64,000 nucleotides of DNA, from NCBI GenBank assembly GCA_963715635.1, contig OY970261.1:806001-870000 (forward strand). Direction: 5' to 3'. The notes below the pieces were generated by a model that was given only the letters and a program-made list of their open reading frames with translations, had not been told where the DNA came from and did not search any database. Source of the DNA: JAPKZH01 sp963715635 (GTDB lineage Bacteria; Acidobacteriota; Aminicenantia; Aminicenantales; UBA4085). Positions within the stretch are counted from its first letter, which is position 1. The number at the start of each line of letters is the position of its first letter. Shown one piece after another: positions 1-8,349 of the stretch. The position numbers and the translations under genes were made by a program.

Positions 1-1
1 A

Positions 2-484
2 GGCCTAACCTACGGCATTTATGGGGGCGTTTACGAAGGCATCGCGAAAGATAGAGGTCGGTTTCAGATCGGCTCTCAGCTCAAGGCGAATAAGTTTGTC
101 GAGGCCCTCGAGGTCATCAAGGGAATCATCAAGGACATGCAGTCCAACCCGGTGACTGATGAGGAGATCGCGACGGCCAAGAACTCCCTGGTCAACAGTT
201 TTGTCTTCCGCTTCGAACAGAAGGGTCAGATCTTGAGCCAGTTTATGAGCTTGAAGCTTGAGGGATATCCTGATAACTACCTCGATACCTACATCGACAA
301 CATCCGAAAAGTCACAAAAGCGAATATCCAAGAGGCTGCCAAGAAGTACATGAGCCCGGACATGATGATCTTCGTCATCGTGGGAGACGAGAAGAAATTC
401 GACAAGCCGCTCTCGACGTTTGGCAAAGTCAAGACCCTCGACCTCAATAAGATCATTGCCGAGGAAAGGGGAGAGCAGAAGTAG
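2..484 (+). CDS. M16 family peptidase, C-terminal fragment (cut by window start)
   Basis: The reading frame is already open at the left edge, so only the last 160 or so residues are present. The visible part starts GLTYGIYGGVYEGIAKDRG, followed by a helix-rich stretch with DEEIATAKNSLVNSF, the pattern of the C-terminal, non-catalytic half of M16 (pitrilysin / mitochondrial processing peptidase-like) proteins. The zinc motif HxxEH lies in the N-terminal half, outside the window. Bacterial members are usually periplasmic proteases, often encoded as inactive/active pairs. It ends in KIIAEERGEQK and is followed 44 bp later by a permease on the same strand. Family call is by motif pattern; activity cannot be judged from this fragment. 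Confidence 0.82.
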   Translation, partial: GLTYGIYGGVYEGIAKDRGRFQIGSQLKANKFVEALEVIKGIIKDMQSNPVTDEEIATAKNSLVNSFVFRFEQKGQILSQFMSLKLEGYPDNYLDTYIDNIRKVTKANIQEAAKKYMSPDMMIFVIVGDEKKFDKPLSTFGKVKTLDLNKIIAEERGEQK

Positions 485-528
485 GCCATTTTTCCTTTGG
501 CTTTTAGAAAGAGCAAGGACGACGGGGA

Positions 529-1872
529 TTGATTCCTAGCGATTCACAGCGGCCGGCGGCGAATCTTCCCCGCGTCCTCGGGCTGATCAGCATCATCGGC
601 ATCGTCGTGGGAACGATGATCGGCTCGGGGATCTTCATCGTCCCCGCCTCCATCGCAGCCGAACTCCAAGCGCCCCTGCTGATGCTGGCGGTATGGATTG
701 TCGGAGGCGTCTTGAGCTTTTTTGGGGCGCTGTCCCTGTCCGAACTCGGGGCCGCTTTTCCCCAGGCCGGCGGTATGTATGTCTATCTCAGGGAGGCCTA
801 TGGCCCGCTGCTCGCGTTTCTATTCGGTTGGACTCTTTTTCTGGTCATCGATGCGGGGAGCATGGCCACCCTGGCCGTCGCTTTTTCCTCCAAATATCTT
901 CCTCAGTTCTTTAGGCTTTCCCTCTGGGAAACAAAAATTATTGCGGTTTTGCTCATCTTCGTTCTGGCCGCAATCAATTACCTTGGTGTGAAATGGGGGG
1001 CATTTGTCCAAAATCTTTTAACGGTCATAAAATTCGCCGGGCTGGTCGGCATCATCGCCGTCGTGTTCATTTTTGCCAAGGGGAGCGCCTCGCATTTTTA
1101 TATACCTTCCCTGCGATCTTTTTCGAGCGGGCTCGTCGGCCAATTCGGCGTGGCTTTGGTGGCGGCGCTTTGGGCCCTGAAAGGATGGGAAGTGGCCACC
1201 TTCAGCGCCGGCGAGGTTAAGAATCCGGAAAAGAACCTTCCGCTCGGGATTTTCATCGGCACGCTGCTCGTCATCCTGCTCTACCTGGGCGCCAATCTGG
1301 CCTATCTCTATGCTTTTCCCGCGGGCGAGCTTGCCAAATCCGGACGGATCGCCAGCGATGCCATGAATTTTGCCATCGGGCCGGCGGGAGCATCGATCAT
1401 CGCTCTCATGATTCTTTTCTCGATCAGCGGCGCCTGTAACGGACATCTTTTAACCGGGCCCAGAGTCTATTTCGCCATGGCCAGGGACAAGTTGTTCTTC
1501 AAGAAAGTCGCCGAAGTCCATCCCCGCTTTCTGACGCCCCATTTTTCCATCATGGCCGTCAGCCTATGGAGCGCCCTTCTGTGTCTGTCTGGGACTTTTG
1601 AACAGCTTTTCACTTATGTCGTCTTTGGGCTCTGGATCTTTTTTGGCCTGACGGTCGGGGCGGTGCTTATTCTCCGGAAGAAAATGCCGAGCTTACCCAG
1701 GCCTTATAAAACCTGGGGATATCCGATCACCCCCGTCCTGTTCATATTGGCCGCGCTCTTTATCTCCGTAAACACGCTGATCAACAAGTTCTGGAATTCG
1801 TTCGCCGGACTTGCCATCATTGTGCTTGGAGTCCCAGCCTACCTATACTGGAGAAGGAAGGCCGTGCGATAG
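529..1872 (+). CDS. APC-superfamily amino acid permease
   Basis: A 447-aa polytopic inner-membrane protein with about 12 predicted membrane segments. The first begins LISIIGIVVGTMIGSGIF, carrying the GxxIGSGIF unwound-helix motif of amino acid-polyamine-organocation transporters. GWEVATFSAGEVKNPEKNLP near residue 220 is the usual helix-6/loop signature of the LAT/basic amino acid branch. The start is a TTG at 529, because the first in-frame ATG lies inside helix 1; a purine-rich GACGGGGA precedes it. It likely imports or exchanges amino acids by proton- or substrate-coupled transport. The substrate cannot be read from sequence. It may be co-transcribed with the upstream peptidase gene, which would suit peptide breakdown followed by amino acid transport. 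Confidence 0.88.
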   Translation: MIPSDSQRPAANLPRVLGLISIIGIVVGTMIGSGIFIVPASIAAELQAPLLMLAVWIVGGVLSFFGALSLSELGAAFPQAGGMYVYLREAYGPLLAFLFGWTLFLVIDAGSMATLAVAFSSKYLPQFFRLSLWETKIIAVLLIFVLAAINYLGVKWGAFVQNLLTVIKFAGLVGIIAVVFIFAKGSASHFYIPSLRSFSSGLVGQFGVALVAALWALKGWEVATFSAGEVKNPEKNLPLGIFIGTLLVILLYLGANLAYLYAFPAGELAKSGRIASDAMNFAIGPAGASIIALMILFSISGACNGHLLTGPRVYFAMARDKLFFKKVAEVHPRFLTPHFSIMAVSLWSALLCLSGTFEQLFTYVVFGLWIFFGLTVGAVLILRKKMPSLPRPYKTWGYPITPVLFILAALFISVNTLINKFWNSFAGLAIIVLGVPAYLYWRRKAVR

Positions 1873-1881
1873 GACACTCCG

Positions 1882-2390
1882 TTATTTTCTGCTAAATTTC
1901 TTAAAAAAATCCCAGATGATATCCGTGGCATGAATCCTGTCAACCCTGGGCCCGATCCAGCGCTCGGGCAGGTTGGAATTCCCTCCGCCCGGCCAACCGT
2001 GTCCCTGACCTTCGATATACAGCGCAGTCAGAGCGACAGTGTCTGTTTCAAGGCCGGAGCAGACGATGCGGGTCGGGCGGGCAGGCCATCGGGGGCGGCA
2101 GCGACGAAATTTTCCCGCTCGGCTTTTGCCGACCAGCCGTTTTTCTCGAGAGAGCTCTCTCCGCTCCCGCCTGCGCCGTGAAAAATCAGTACGACGGGAA
2201 TCGGCTTCCGGAGGTCATAGCCCGAGGGCACATAGACTTGACAGCGGCGGTTTCGCCATTCGGTCCAAATTGTCACGGTTTGCCGGCCCGGCTTCAGCGG
2301 CTCTTGGGCCGGCAATTTTTTAAAAATGATCATCGGCAATCCCACGAATAACAAAGTGGCAAGGATGAACGCCATCGACTTAGCATTCAT
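1882..2390 (-). pseudogene. PHB-depolymerase/feruloyl-esterase-like hydrolase with internal deletion
   Basis: The N-terminal part (from ATG at 2390) has a signal anchor, then VYVPSGYDLRKPIPVVLIFH, GAGGSGE and FVAAAPDGLP, the start of a secreted LpqC/polyhydroxybutyrate-depolymerase-type alpha/beta hydrolase. The frame stops at 2028. A different frame from about 2055 down to the TAA at 1882 encodes the matching C-terminus: TALYIEGQGHGWPGGGN, which includes the catalytic His, and HATDIIWDFFKKF. The middle of the family, including the GxSxGG nucleophile elbow and the Asp region, is absent. At roughly 300 aa for intact relatives, some 140-160 codons are missing and the two ends are out of frame. 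This is a deletion remnant, not a functional enzyme. Confidence 0.85.
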
Positions 2391-2411
2391 GGCATCCTAA
2401 TATATAGCATT

Positions 2412-2439
2412 TTTCGGAATCCATGCATATCTTCCGAAA
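2412..2439 (-). terminator. possible hairpin downstream of the DHH-like gene
   Basis: TTTCGGAA at 2412-2419 and TTCCGAAA at 2432-2439 form an 8-bp perfect inverted repeat with a 12-nt loop, lying 18 nt beyond the stop of the DHH-like gene and just before the broken esterase. There is no clear T-tract on the minus strand, so it may be a weak terminator, a processing site or an operator. Confidence 0.35.
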
Positions 2440-2456
2440 TGATATGATGAGAAAGA

Positions 2457-3464
2457 TCAGGGCCGGCCGAAGAAGAGCAGAATGTCCACGATTTCGTCGT
2501 GGCTGAGGGCCGTCCCATCCTGAGGGGAATCGACGATCCGGAAGTTGAAAAACGGGCAGTTGCCTCCATACCATAAAGTCATCGGCCTTGCTAAAATTAT
2601 TCTTTTTTCCCGCTCCTTTTCATTCAGCAAACCGCCGAGCCCTTTGAGGTTGATTCCTTGTTCAGGATCGACACCAAGGATGAACCGGGTATTGCCATAA
2701 TTCGACATCAAGAAGCCAAAGCCATCTCCGAGCTGCGGATGCTCCTTGTCGCGCCTGGCCCATTCCTTGGCCAGAAAGCTCCTCGGATTGACGACGACGA
2801 GCCCTTCGACTTTTTTCCGTCCGGCGCGGTCGGTCCGGGGAAGCATGAGGCTGAGTGTTTGTCCTCGGGCCAAGTCGGAAAGATAGACGAAATAGTCGTT
2901 CTCTATTTTTCTCATAGCGCGCTCGTAGCGGTCGATCCCGGCAAAGAGTTGCCGGCATTCAACGATGTCATAGGCCTCCTCGGCTTTGGCGTATAAGAAG
3001 CGCATGAATTTCAACCCTTCGTCGAGGCGGTCGAGGTTGATCGCCTCTTCGCTTTTTTTGGCGCCGGAGAACAAGGCGCGGAGGATCGCGTAGGGTGTTC
3101 CCGAGAGGTCGATATATTTGGGCAGGGAGGCCGAATCGACGAGCTTCGTATAGCTGGCCATCTTTTCCATCGAGGCGTCCACACGACCCGTTTCCAAGAG
3201 CTTCAAGACAAGAAAGATCGAGGCCAGGGAGTCAAAATCGGGCAAACGGTGGGTGATGATCGTCAGCCGGTCGCCGACATGGATGTGGTCGAGAACCAAG
3301 TGAGGATGCTTCACGATCAAGGACGCCGTGCACTCGGCCTCGGCTTCGGGATGATGATGATCAATGACGCCGGGAACGGTTCCCATCCCGACATCCAGGA
3401 CCAGCGTGTTATCCTGCGGCTCGAATCGCTCTCCGTAATTGACGAATCGATACGTCACTTCCAC
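2457..3464 (-). CDS. DHH-like phosphoesterase-family protein, unknown function
   Basis: 335 aa, soluble. Two motifs recall DHH phosphoesterases (RecJ/NrnA/MYG1 group): LVLDVGMGTVPGVIDHHHP, with DHHH at residues 35-38, and THRLPDFDSLAS at 71-82, which fits the usual motif I H-x3-D-x-D-x3-S. In canonical DHH enzymes motif I is N-terminal to the DHH, so the order here is reversed. The C-terminus (NCPFFNFRIVDSPQDG) is conserved-looking but not recognised. The start is a GTG at 3464, two bases beyond the mutY stop; a second GTG lies two codons in. The tight spacing puts it in an operon with mutY, suggesting nucleic-acid or nucleotide metabolism. Function is not established; DHH membership is inference from motifs. 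Confidence 0.6.
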   Translation of the reverse strand: MEVTYRFVNYGERFEPQDNTLVLDVGMGTVPGVIDHHHPEAEAECTASLIVKHPHLVLDHIHVGDRLTIITHRLPDFDSLASIFLVLKLLETGRVDASMEKMASYTKLVDSASLPKYIDLSGTPYAILRALFSGAKKSEEAINLDRLDEGLKFMRFLYAKAEEAYDIVECRQLFAGIDRYERAMRKIENDYFVYLSDLARGQTLSLMLPRTDRAGRKKVEGLVVVNPRSFLAKEWARRDKEHPQLGDGFGFLMSNYGNTRFILGVDPEQGINLKGLGGLLNEKEREKRIILARPMTLWYGGNCPFFNFRIVDSPQDGTALSHDEIVDILLFFGRP

Positions 3465-3465
3465 C

Positions 3466-4536
3466 TTAGTGCCGTCCTCTGCCGCTTTTAAGAAAATTCA
3501 CGATTTTGGCGCTTCCGGAAGGAAAAGGGTAATGCTGGATCGCCTTCAAGGAGACCCATCGGTGAGAAATCTTTTTGAGCTTAGGCTCGCCTTTGAGCGT
3601 GCATTCATAGGCGTGGAGCATGACTTCGAACTGGGTATAGGCGTGTTTGACGGTCATCAAAAATTTCGCCTGTTTGACTTCAGCCCCTAGCTCTTCGCGG
3701 ATTTCCCTGGCGAGCGCCGCTCTCAGGCTCTCTTTCGCCTTCTTCTTTCCTCCGGGGAATTCCCAGAGACCGGCCAGAAGTCCGGTCGGGGGGCGTTTCT
3801 GGAGCAGGACCTTGCCGTCTTTTCTGATGATCCCGACAACGGCCTCGATTTTGTGATACGCCCTCTTCTTGGGGCGGGGGATGACTTCCTGTTCGCCGCG
3901 CTCAAATGCCAAACAGAATGTTTGGACTGGGCAGAGAAGGCAGAGCGGATCTCGGGGTCTGCAGACTAGGGCGCCGAGTTCCATCAAGGCCTGATTGAAT
4001 ATCCCGGCATGTTTTTTCGGGAAATGCGGCTTGAGCCGATCGAGCAGAATTCGATCTTGCTTCGCGTCGGCTTGGCCCCGGATTCCAAAAATCCGCATTA
4101 ACACGCGGCGGACGTTCGCATCGACGAGGGGATAGAGTTGACCGAAGGCGATGCTGAGCACCGCGGCCGTTGTGTAGGCCCCAAAACCGGGCAACTCCCT
4201 CATCTCAACGTAACGATCGGGGAATTTTCCCCCCTTTTCTTGAATGAGAATCTTCGCGGCGCGATGCATATTCCGGACTCGCTGATAATAGCCGAGTCCC
4301 TGCCAGGCCTTGAGCACTTTTTGCAGGGGCGCGCGGGCCAGTGATTTCATGTCGGGAAAGAGCTTCAGCCATTTTTCGTAATAGGGGACGACGGCGCCGA
4401 CGGTCGTCTGCTGGAGCATGATTTCCGAGACCCAAATTTTGTACGGGTCGTGAGTTGTCCGCCAGGGCAGGCGGCGTTTGTGGACGCGATACCAGGCGAT
4501 GAGCTTTCGACTAAAAGCCTGCTGTCTCGGAGTCAT
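3466..4536 (-). CDS. mutY: A/G-specific adenine DNA glycosylase MutY with intact Nudix box
   Basis: 356 aa, normal family length. It removes adenine mispaired with 8-oxoguanine in base excision repair. Visible features in order: glycosylase core with catalytic Glu38 in SEIMLQQTT; helix-hairpin-helix LPGFGAYTTAAV (about 115-126); catalytic Asp in VDANVRRVL (about 139); iron-sulfur loop C-x6-C-x2-C-x5-C in VCRPRDPLCLLCPVQTFC; then a MutT-like C-terminal domain. That domain contains a complete Nudix box G-x5-E-x7-RE-x2-EE-x-G (GGKKKAKESL, then AREIREELGA), whereas the MutY C-terminal domain of E. coli lacks a complete one. It is therefore possible that this protein also hydrolyses a nucleotide. 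Upstream of the DHH-like gene in the same transcript. Confidence 0.95.
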   Translation of the reverse strand: MTPRQQAFSRKLIAWYRVHKRRLPWRTTHDPYKIWVSEIMLQQTTVGAVVPYYEKWLKLFPDMKSLARAPLQKVLKAWQGLGYYQRVRNMHRAAKILIQEKGGKFPDRYVEMRELPGFGAYTTAAVLSIAFGQLYPLVDANVRRVLMRIFGIRGQADAKQDRILLDRLKPHFPKKHAGIFNQALMELGALVCRPRDPLCLLCPVQTFCLAFERGEQEVIPRPKKRAYHKIEAVVGIIRKDGKVLLQKRPPTGLLAGLWEFPGGKKKAKESLRAALAREIREELGAEVKQAKFLMTVKHAYTQFEVMLHAYECTLKGEPKLKKISHRWVSLKAIQHYPFPSGSAKIVNFLKSGRGRH

Positions 4537-4637
4537 CTGCGGCCCTCTTCATCCGGCGCTTTTTTAGGATTAAGATGGAAATCCCATTTATCCCCGTTCC
4601 GGCAAGGGGAAAAAGCGAAATTTTGTCTCGGGATCGG

Positions 4638-6028
4638 CTACTTCTTTTTTTCGGACTCTTTCTTTTCCGGCTCGGGGGCTTTCCAGGCATTGGCCTCTTT
4701 AGGGAATTCCTCCAGGAATGAAGAATCGACTTTGAAGAGGTAGTCCAGGCGGGCGTTTTTCAGGACAGCCTGCTTTTTATCCTTGTCCACGTTTCCGACC
4801 AGGACCGTGAACGACTTCTCCACGGGCTTTTCACCGGCCTCTTTTGTCCAGATCGTGACTTCGGCCTGGGGTTTGTCCAGCCCGTATGTGGCCAGCCCCT
4901 TGGGCCCATCGATATACTCCGCGGCCTCCAGGCCTTCGATCTTCCGGACAAAGGTATCGATCTTCGTGCCGTCCGCCTCTTGTTTCTGGGCGGCGTCAAA
5001 GTACCATTTGTCGTTTTGGGCCTTGGTGAGCGTGAGGTTCAGCGCACCTTTTTTGATCGCGACTTTGCTCGTCTGCCAGGTGTTGAAGCTGACGACCTTG
5101 TTCTCCCTGAGCTCATCGGCCTTCTTCTCAAGGTCGGCCAGAGACGTCGCTCTCGGGAACGATGATCTTCGTCAACTGGGACGTCGTCACATAGGTTTTT
5201 TCCTTGTCCTTATGGAGGGCGAATGTCAGACTCTTTGTTGGCGGCGGGCATGGTCAGGGTGATCTGGTATTCCGGTTTGTCCAGCCCGAGTTTTTTCAGC
5301 TCATCAGCCTTTTTATCCTCCCCGATAAACTCCTTGGCCTTCAGGTTAGACAGCGTATCCAGGATGTTAGTGATCTTGCTTTCTTTGGCCAGGGCTCGGA
5401 GCGGTTTTTCAAAGAACCATTCACTGTCCTTCTTCTGGGCGTCCCATTTGGTATCCTTGGCCTGGAGCTTGATACTCTTGACGTCTCCGGTCTCGAATTT
5501 GAAGATGTCTTTCTGCCGGAAATCGAAGAGTTTCTTATCAAGAGTGCTCTTCAACATGCTGGGCAGAAGGACCACTCTTTTATCGCCTTCTTTTTGAGCG
5601 AAGAATGTGTTGTCCAGAGGGTTTTCCATGCCGATCAAAACCTTGACGGGCAGGGTGTTGCCCTTCGTCCAGAGCGCAACTTCTTTCTGGGGGATCTGGT
5701 ATTTCTTGAGGTCGGCGTTTTCCTTCTCAACGACCCTTTCGATTTTCAAATCCGAGAAGCTCTCCGCCAGCTGGTTGACCTCGTTATTGTCGGCCTTCGC
5801 TTCCAGCGGCTCGCTGATCATCCATTCGCCCTTGTCGTCTTTTTTAAAGCTCAGGGTCTCGCTCCCTTTTTTCAGCGAGATTTTTTCGACATCGGCCGAT
5901 TTTAGCGCCACTAACTTTTCTTCCGGGCCGCCGGCTTTTTCCCCCTTGCCCTTCTGATCGACGAAGAGGATGACGGCCAGCAGTCCTAGAAAGACGACTA
6001 ATAATATGAGCGTGGTTTTGAATTTCAC
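4638..6028 (-). pseudogene. DUF4340 protein of the Gld ABC operon, two frameshifts
   Basis: The best start is GTG at 6028, giving VKFKTTLILLVVFLGLLAV (an N-terminal membrane anchor), because AGGAGG lies 6 nt upstream and the GTGA overlaps the stop of the gldG-like gene. The N-terminal frame runs to 5210. Homologous sequence continues in a second frame (TFALHKDKEKTYVTTSQLTK, entered near 5226) and then a third frame from about 5150 to the stop at 4638 (LNLTLTKAQNDKWYFDAAQK; YGLDKPQAEVTIW). Both shifts are equivalent to one extra base. Repeated LGLDKP/YGLDKP segments and the anchor fit DUF4340, a membrane-anchored periplasmic family found beside Gld-type transporters. Restored length would be about 463 aa. 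Either a decaying gene or consensus errors. Confidence 0.8.
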
Positions 6029-7578
6029 AGCGACCTCCTCTGAATCCATATGGAGATCCCAAAGACAAGGACGATGAGGGGGAGAATGATGACCGACACC
6101 CAAAAGATGAGCTTGCCCTGCGATGGCGAAAGCTGGATGGCCCGCGGGTTGGACGTCTTGGGCAGGATCGAGATCAGGTCCGATTCCTCGGTCAGCCAGT
6201 TCGCCGCGTTGAGGAAGAAATTGCCATTCCCGCCCAGGTTGTAATAGCGGTTCGAGGCAAAGTCGGAATCGCCGAAAACGGCGATCCGGCCCTCTTTCGG
6301 AGAGGGCGCGCCGGTCTCTGTTTTGGCTTTGATGGTGGCCACGGCGGCAATGGCGATGGGTCCGGCCTTGTCCTTGCCCTTGTCATACGAGATCTCTTTG
6401 AGGGTCATTTTCTCTTTGAGCTTAAAATCCCTTTTCGACCATGAATTGCTGCTGGTTTTGCCGAGGATCTGGGACGTGGAAACGCCATCGGGCTTGGGGT
6501 CGATCGTTTCCACCAATCGAGCGAACGGAAAGAACGTGGCATAGCGGAAATTTTTCGTGATTTCGTGGGATTCGTACTCGCCGATCGTGGGGATGAAATA
6601 ATCGCCGCCGATGAGGCGTGACATGGAATCGACAATAATGTCATTCTCTAGGCGGAAGCCGAACTTGGCCAGATAGGGAATGAAGCCGGGGGCAGTCTGA
6701 GGATCGATTAAAAAGAAGACCCGGCCGCCCTCTTCAATATATTTTTTGATCGTGTCCAACTCATTGGGGAGCAGGTCCTTCTGGGGGCCGGGAATTACGA
6801 GCAGAGCGCAATCTTTGGGGAAAGTATCGGCAAGCGCCAATTGCAGCTTCTTGACGTCATAGGCCAGTTTCCCCAGCTCGTCTTTGACAAAGGAGTATCC
6901 GTTCTCATCCGTCACTTCGATGCTGTGCTCGCCGTGCCCTTCGAGACAATAGATCACTTTCTTCTTTTCGCGGGTGACTTTGATGATGGCGTTTGTCACT
7001 TCCTCTTCGGTTGCGGCGGTAATCCGGTTCTCCTTATCCGCGCATTCAAAAATGCTCGTGCCGTCCGTCGTGATCTCATAGCGTTTGATCAAACCGGGAT
7101 TTTTGTCGGGGTCGATAAACTCGTACTTGATCTTCGGGGATTGATAGACGTAGATTTTGAGTAGGTCCTCCATCCGGGAGCGGCTCATGTTGCCGTCCCG
7201 GAAAAAGCACTTGATGTTAATGTCGTTCTTCAGGTTTTTGGCGACCTTGATCGACTGATCGGACAGGCTGTGGAGCTTGGCTTCGGTGAAGTCAAAGCGC
7301 TTGTGATGCCGGGAAAAGAAGAGGTTGACGATGACCAGGATGGCCAGGACCAGGACGGCGACAAGCAGCGCATTGCTCGAGTAAATGAACGATCTGCGCT
7401 TGAGTCCCTGCTTGAGCTGGGAGACGTTGAGCCCGATATAAATGCCGATGGCGACGATCCCAAGAGCGGCCAGGACTATCGCCACGATTTTCTGGTAGGG
7501 CCAAACCCTGAGGACCACAACGGCCAGGAAGAGAAGGGCCAGACCGATGTAGTTGAGGTTTTTCTTGATCTTGTCCAT
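6025..7578 (-). CDS. GldG-family ABC transporter auxiliary membrane protein
   Basis: 517 aa. Two N-terminal membrane segments (residues about 8-55), a third at about 70-90, a large extracytoplasmic domain and a C-terminal membrane anchor (LIFWVSVIILPLIVLVFGIS). The soluble part has the IFT52/ABC_transp_aux layout: FDFTEAKLHSLSDQSIKV after the third helix, a VIYCLEGHGEHS segment, LLVIPGPQKDL and RIAVFGDSDFASN. In Bacteroidota GldG works with GldA and GldF in gliding motility; outside that phylum the same trio is widespread and its cargo unknown, so no gliding role is implied here. It lies 3 bp after the permease gene and overlaps the DUF4340 gene by 4 nt, so all four genes form one transcript. 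Confidence 0.85.
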   Translation of the reverse strand: MDKIKKNLNYIGLALLFLAVVVLRVWPYQKIVAIVLAALGIVAIGIYIGLNVSQLKQGLKRRSFIYSSNALLVAVLVLAILVIVNLFFSRHHKRFDFTEAKLHSLSDQSIKVAKNLKNDINIKCFFRDGNMSRSRMEDLLKIYVYQSPKIKYEFIDPDKNPGLIKRYEITTDGTSIFECADKENRITAATEEEVTNAIIKVTREKKKVIYCLEGHGEHSIEVTDENGYSFVKDELGKLAYDVKKLQLALADTFPKDCALLVIPGPQKDLLPNELDTIKKYIEEGGRVFFLIDPQTAPGFIPYLAKFGFRLENDIIVDSMSRLIGGDYFIPTIGEYESHEITKNFRYATFFPFARLVETIDPKPDGVSTSQILGKTSSNSWSKRDFKLKEKMTLKEISYDKGKDKAGPIAIAAVATIKAKTETGAPSPKEGRIAVFGDSDFASNRYYNLGGNGNFFLNAANWLTEESDLISILPKTSNPRAIQLSPSQGKLIFWVSVIILPLIVLVFGISIWIQRRSL

Positions 7579-7581
7579 GGC

Positions 7582-8349
7582 TTACCTCCACCGCTTGGAT
7601 TGGATCACGGAATGCGTCAAGAAGAGCCCGAGGAAGGAGAAGCTGATGTAATAAACGAGGTCGGTCGTATCGAGGATGCCCTGGGTCATGTTGTCGAAAT
7701 GCTGAAAGAACGAGACATAGTTGAGAACGTCTTTCCAAATGCCCGAGGCCGAATACGAAGCCCAGTTGATGATCCAAAACAGGAGCAGGGCGCCGAAGGT
7801 CAGGATGGCCGAGACGATCTGGTTCTCGGTGAGCGAGGAGAAAAAAATGCCGATGGCGATAAAGGCCGCGCCCATGAGGAACAATCCCAGGTAGCCATTG
7901 AGAACAGGAACGACCTCGGGATTTCCGTAGAGAAAGGTGAAGATCGAGAGAAAGCCGGTCAGAGCGAGCATGGCCAGGAGGACGATGAGCGAAGCCAGGA
8001 ATTTTCCCAGGATGATCTGGCTGATCGAAAGCGGCGACGTGTAAAGAAGCTCTTCGGTGCCGATTTTTTTCTCTTCGGCAAAGAGCCGCATGGTCAGCAG
8101 GGGCAGCATGAGCAGGAGGATGATGCTGATATTGTGGAACAAGGGATTGTAAACCATCTGATTGATGTTGAGCTGCTGGTAGTAATACTGGTTCTGGGCC
8201 ATCTGCATCGATTGGTTGTTGAACCACCAAACCATGCTGTAGAAGAAAAAGCCCACCAGCAGCAGGAAGACCGTGATGACCACATAGGCAATGGGCGAGG
8301 TGAAATAGGCCCGCAGTTCTTTTTTGGTGACAACCCAGATATTGTTCAT
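7582..8349 (-). CDS. GldF-family ABC-2 permease
   Basis: 255 aa with six predicted membrane helices. ATG at 8349 is chosen because it overlaps the upstream ATPase stop as ATGA and starts MNNIWVVTKKELRAYFTSP, the standard N-terminal amphipathic helix of ABC-2 permeases; a longer upstream frame would run into the ATPase gene. MRLFAEEKKIGTEELLYTSP is the conserved cytoplasmic coupling segment of the GldF/NosY/CcmB-like group. It forms the membrane channel for the GldA-type ATPase encoded immediately upstream. The substrate is unknown. Confidence 0.88.
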   Translation of the reverse strand: MNNIWVVTKKELRAYFTSPIAYVVITVFLLLVGFFFYSMVWWFNNQSMQMAQNQYYYQQLNINQMVYNPLFHNISIILLLMLPLLTMRLFAEEKKIGTEELLYTSPLSISQIILGKFLASLIVLLAMLALTGFLSIFTFLYGNPEVVPVLNGYLGLFLMGAAFIAIGIFFSSLTENQIVSAILTFGALLLFWIINWASYSASGIWKDVLNYVSFFQHFDNMTQGILDTTDLVYYISFSFLGLFLTHSVIQSKRWR

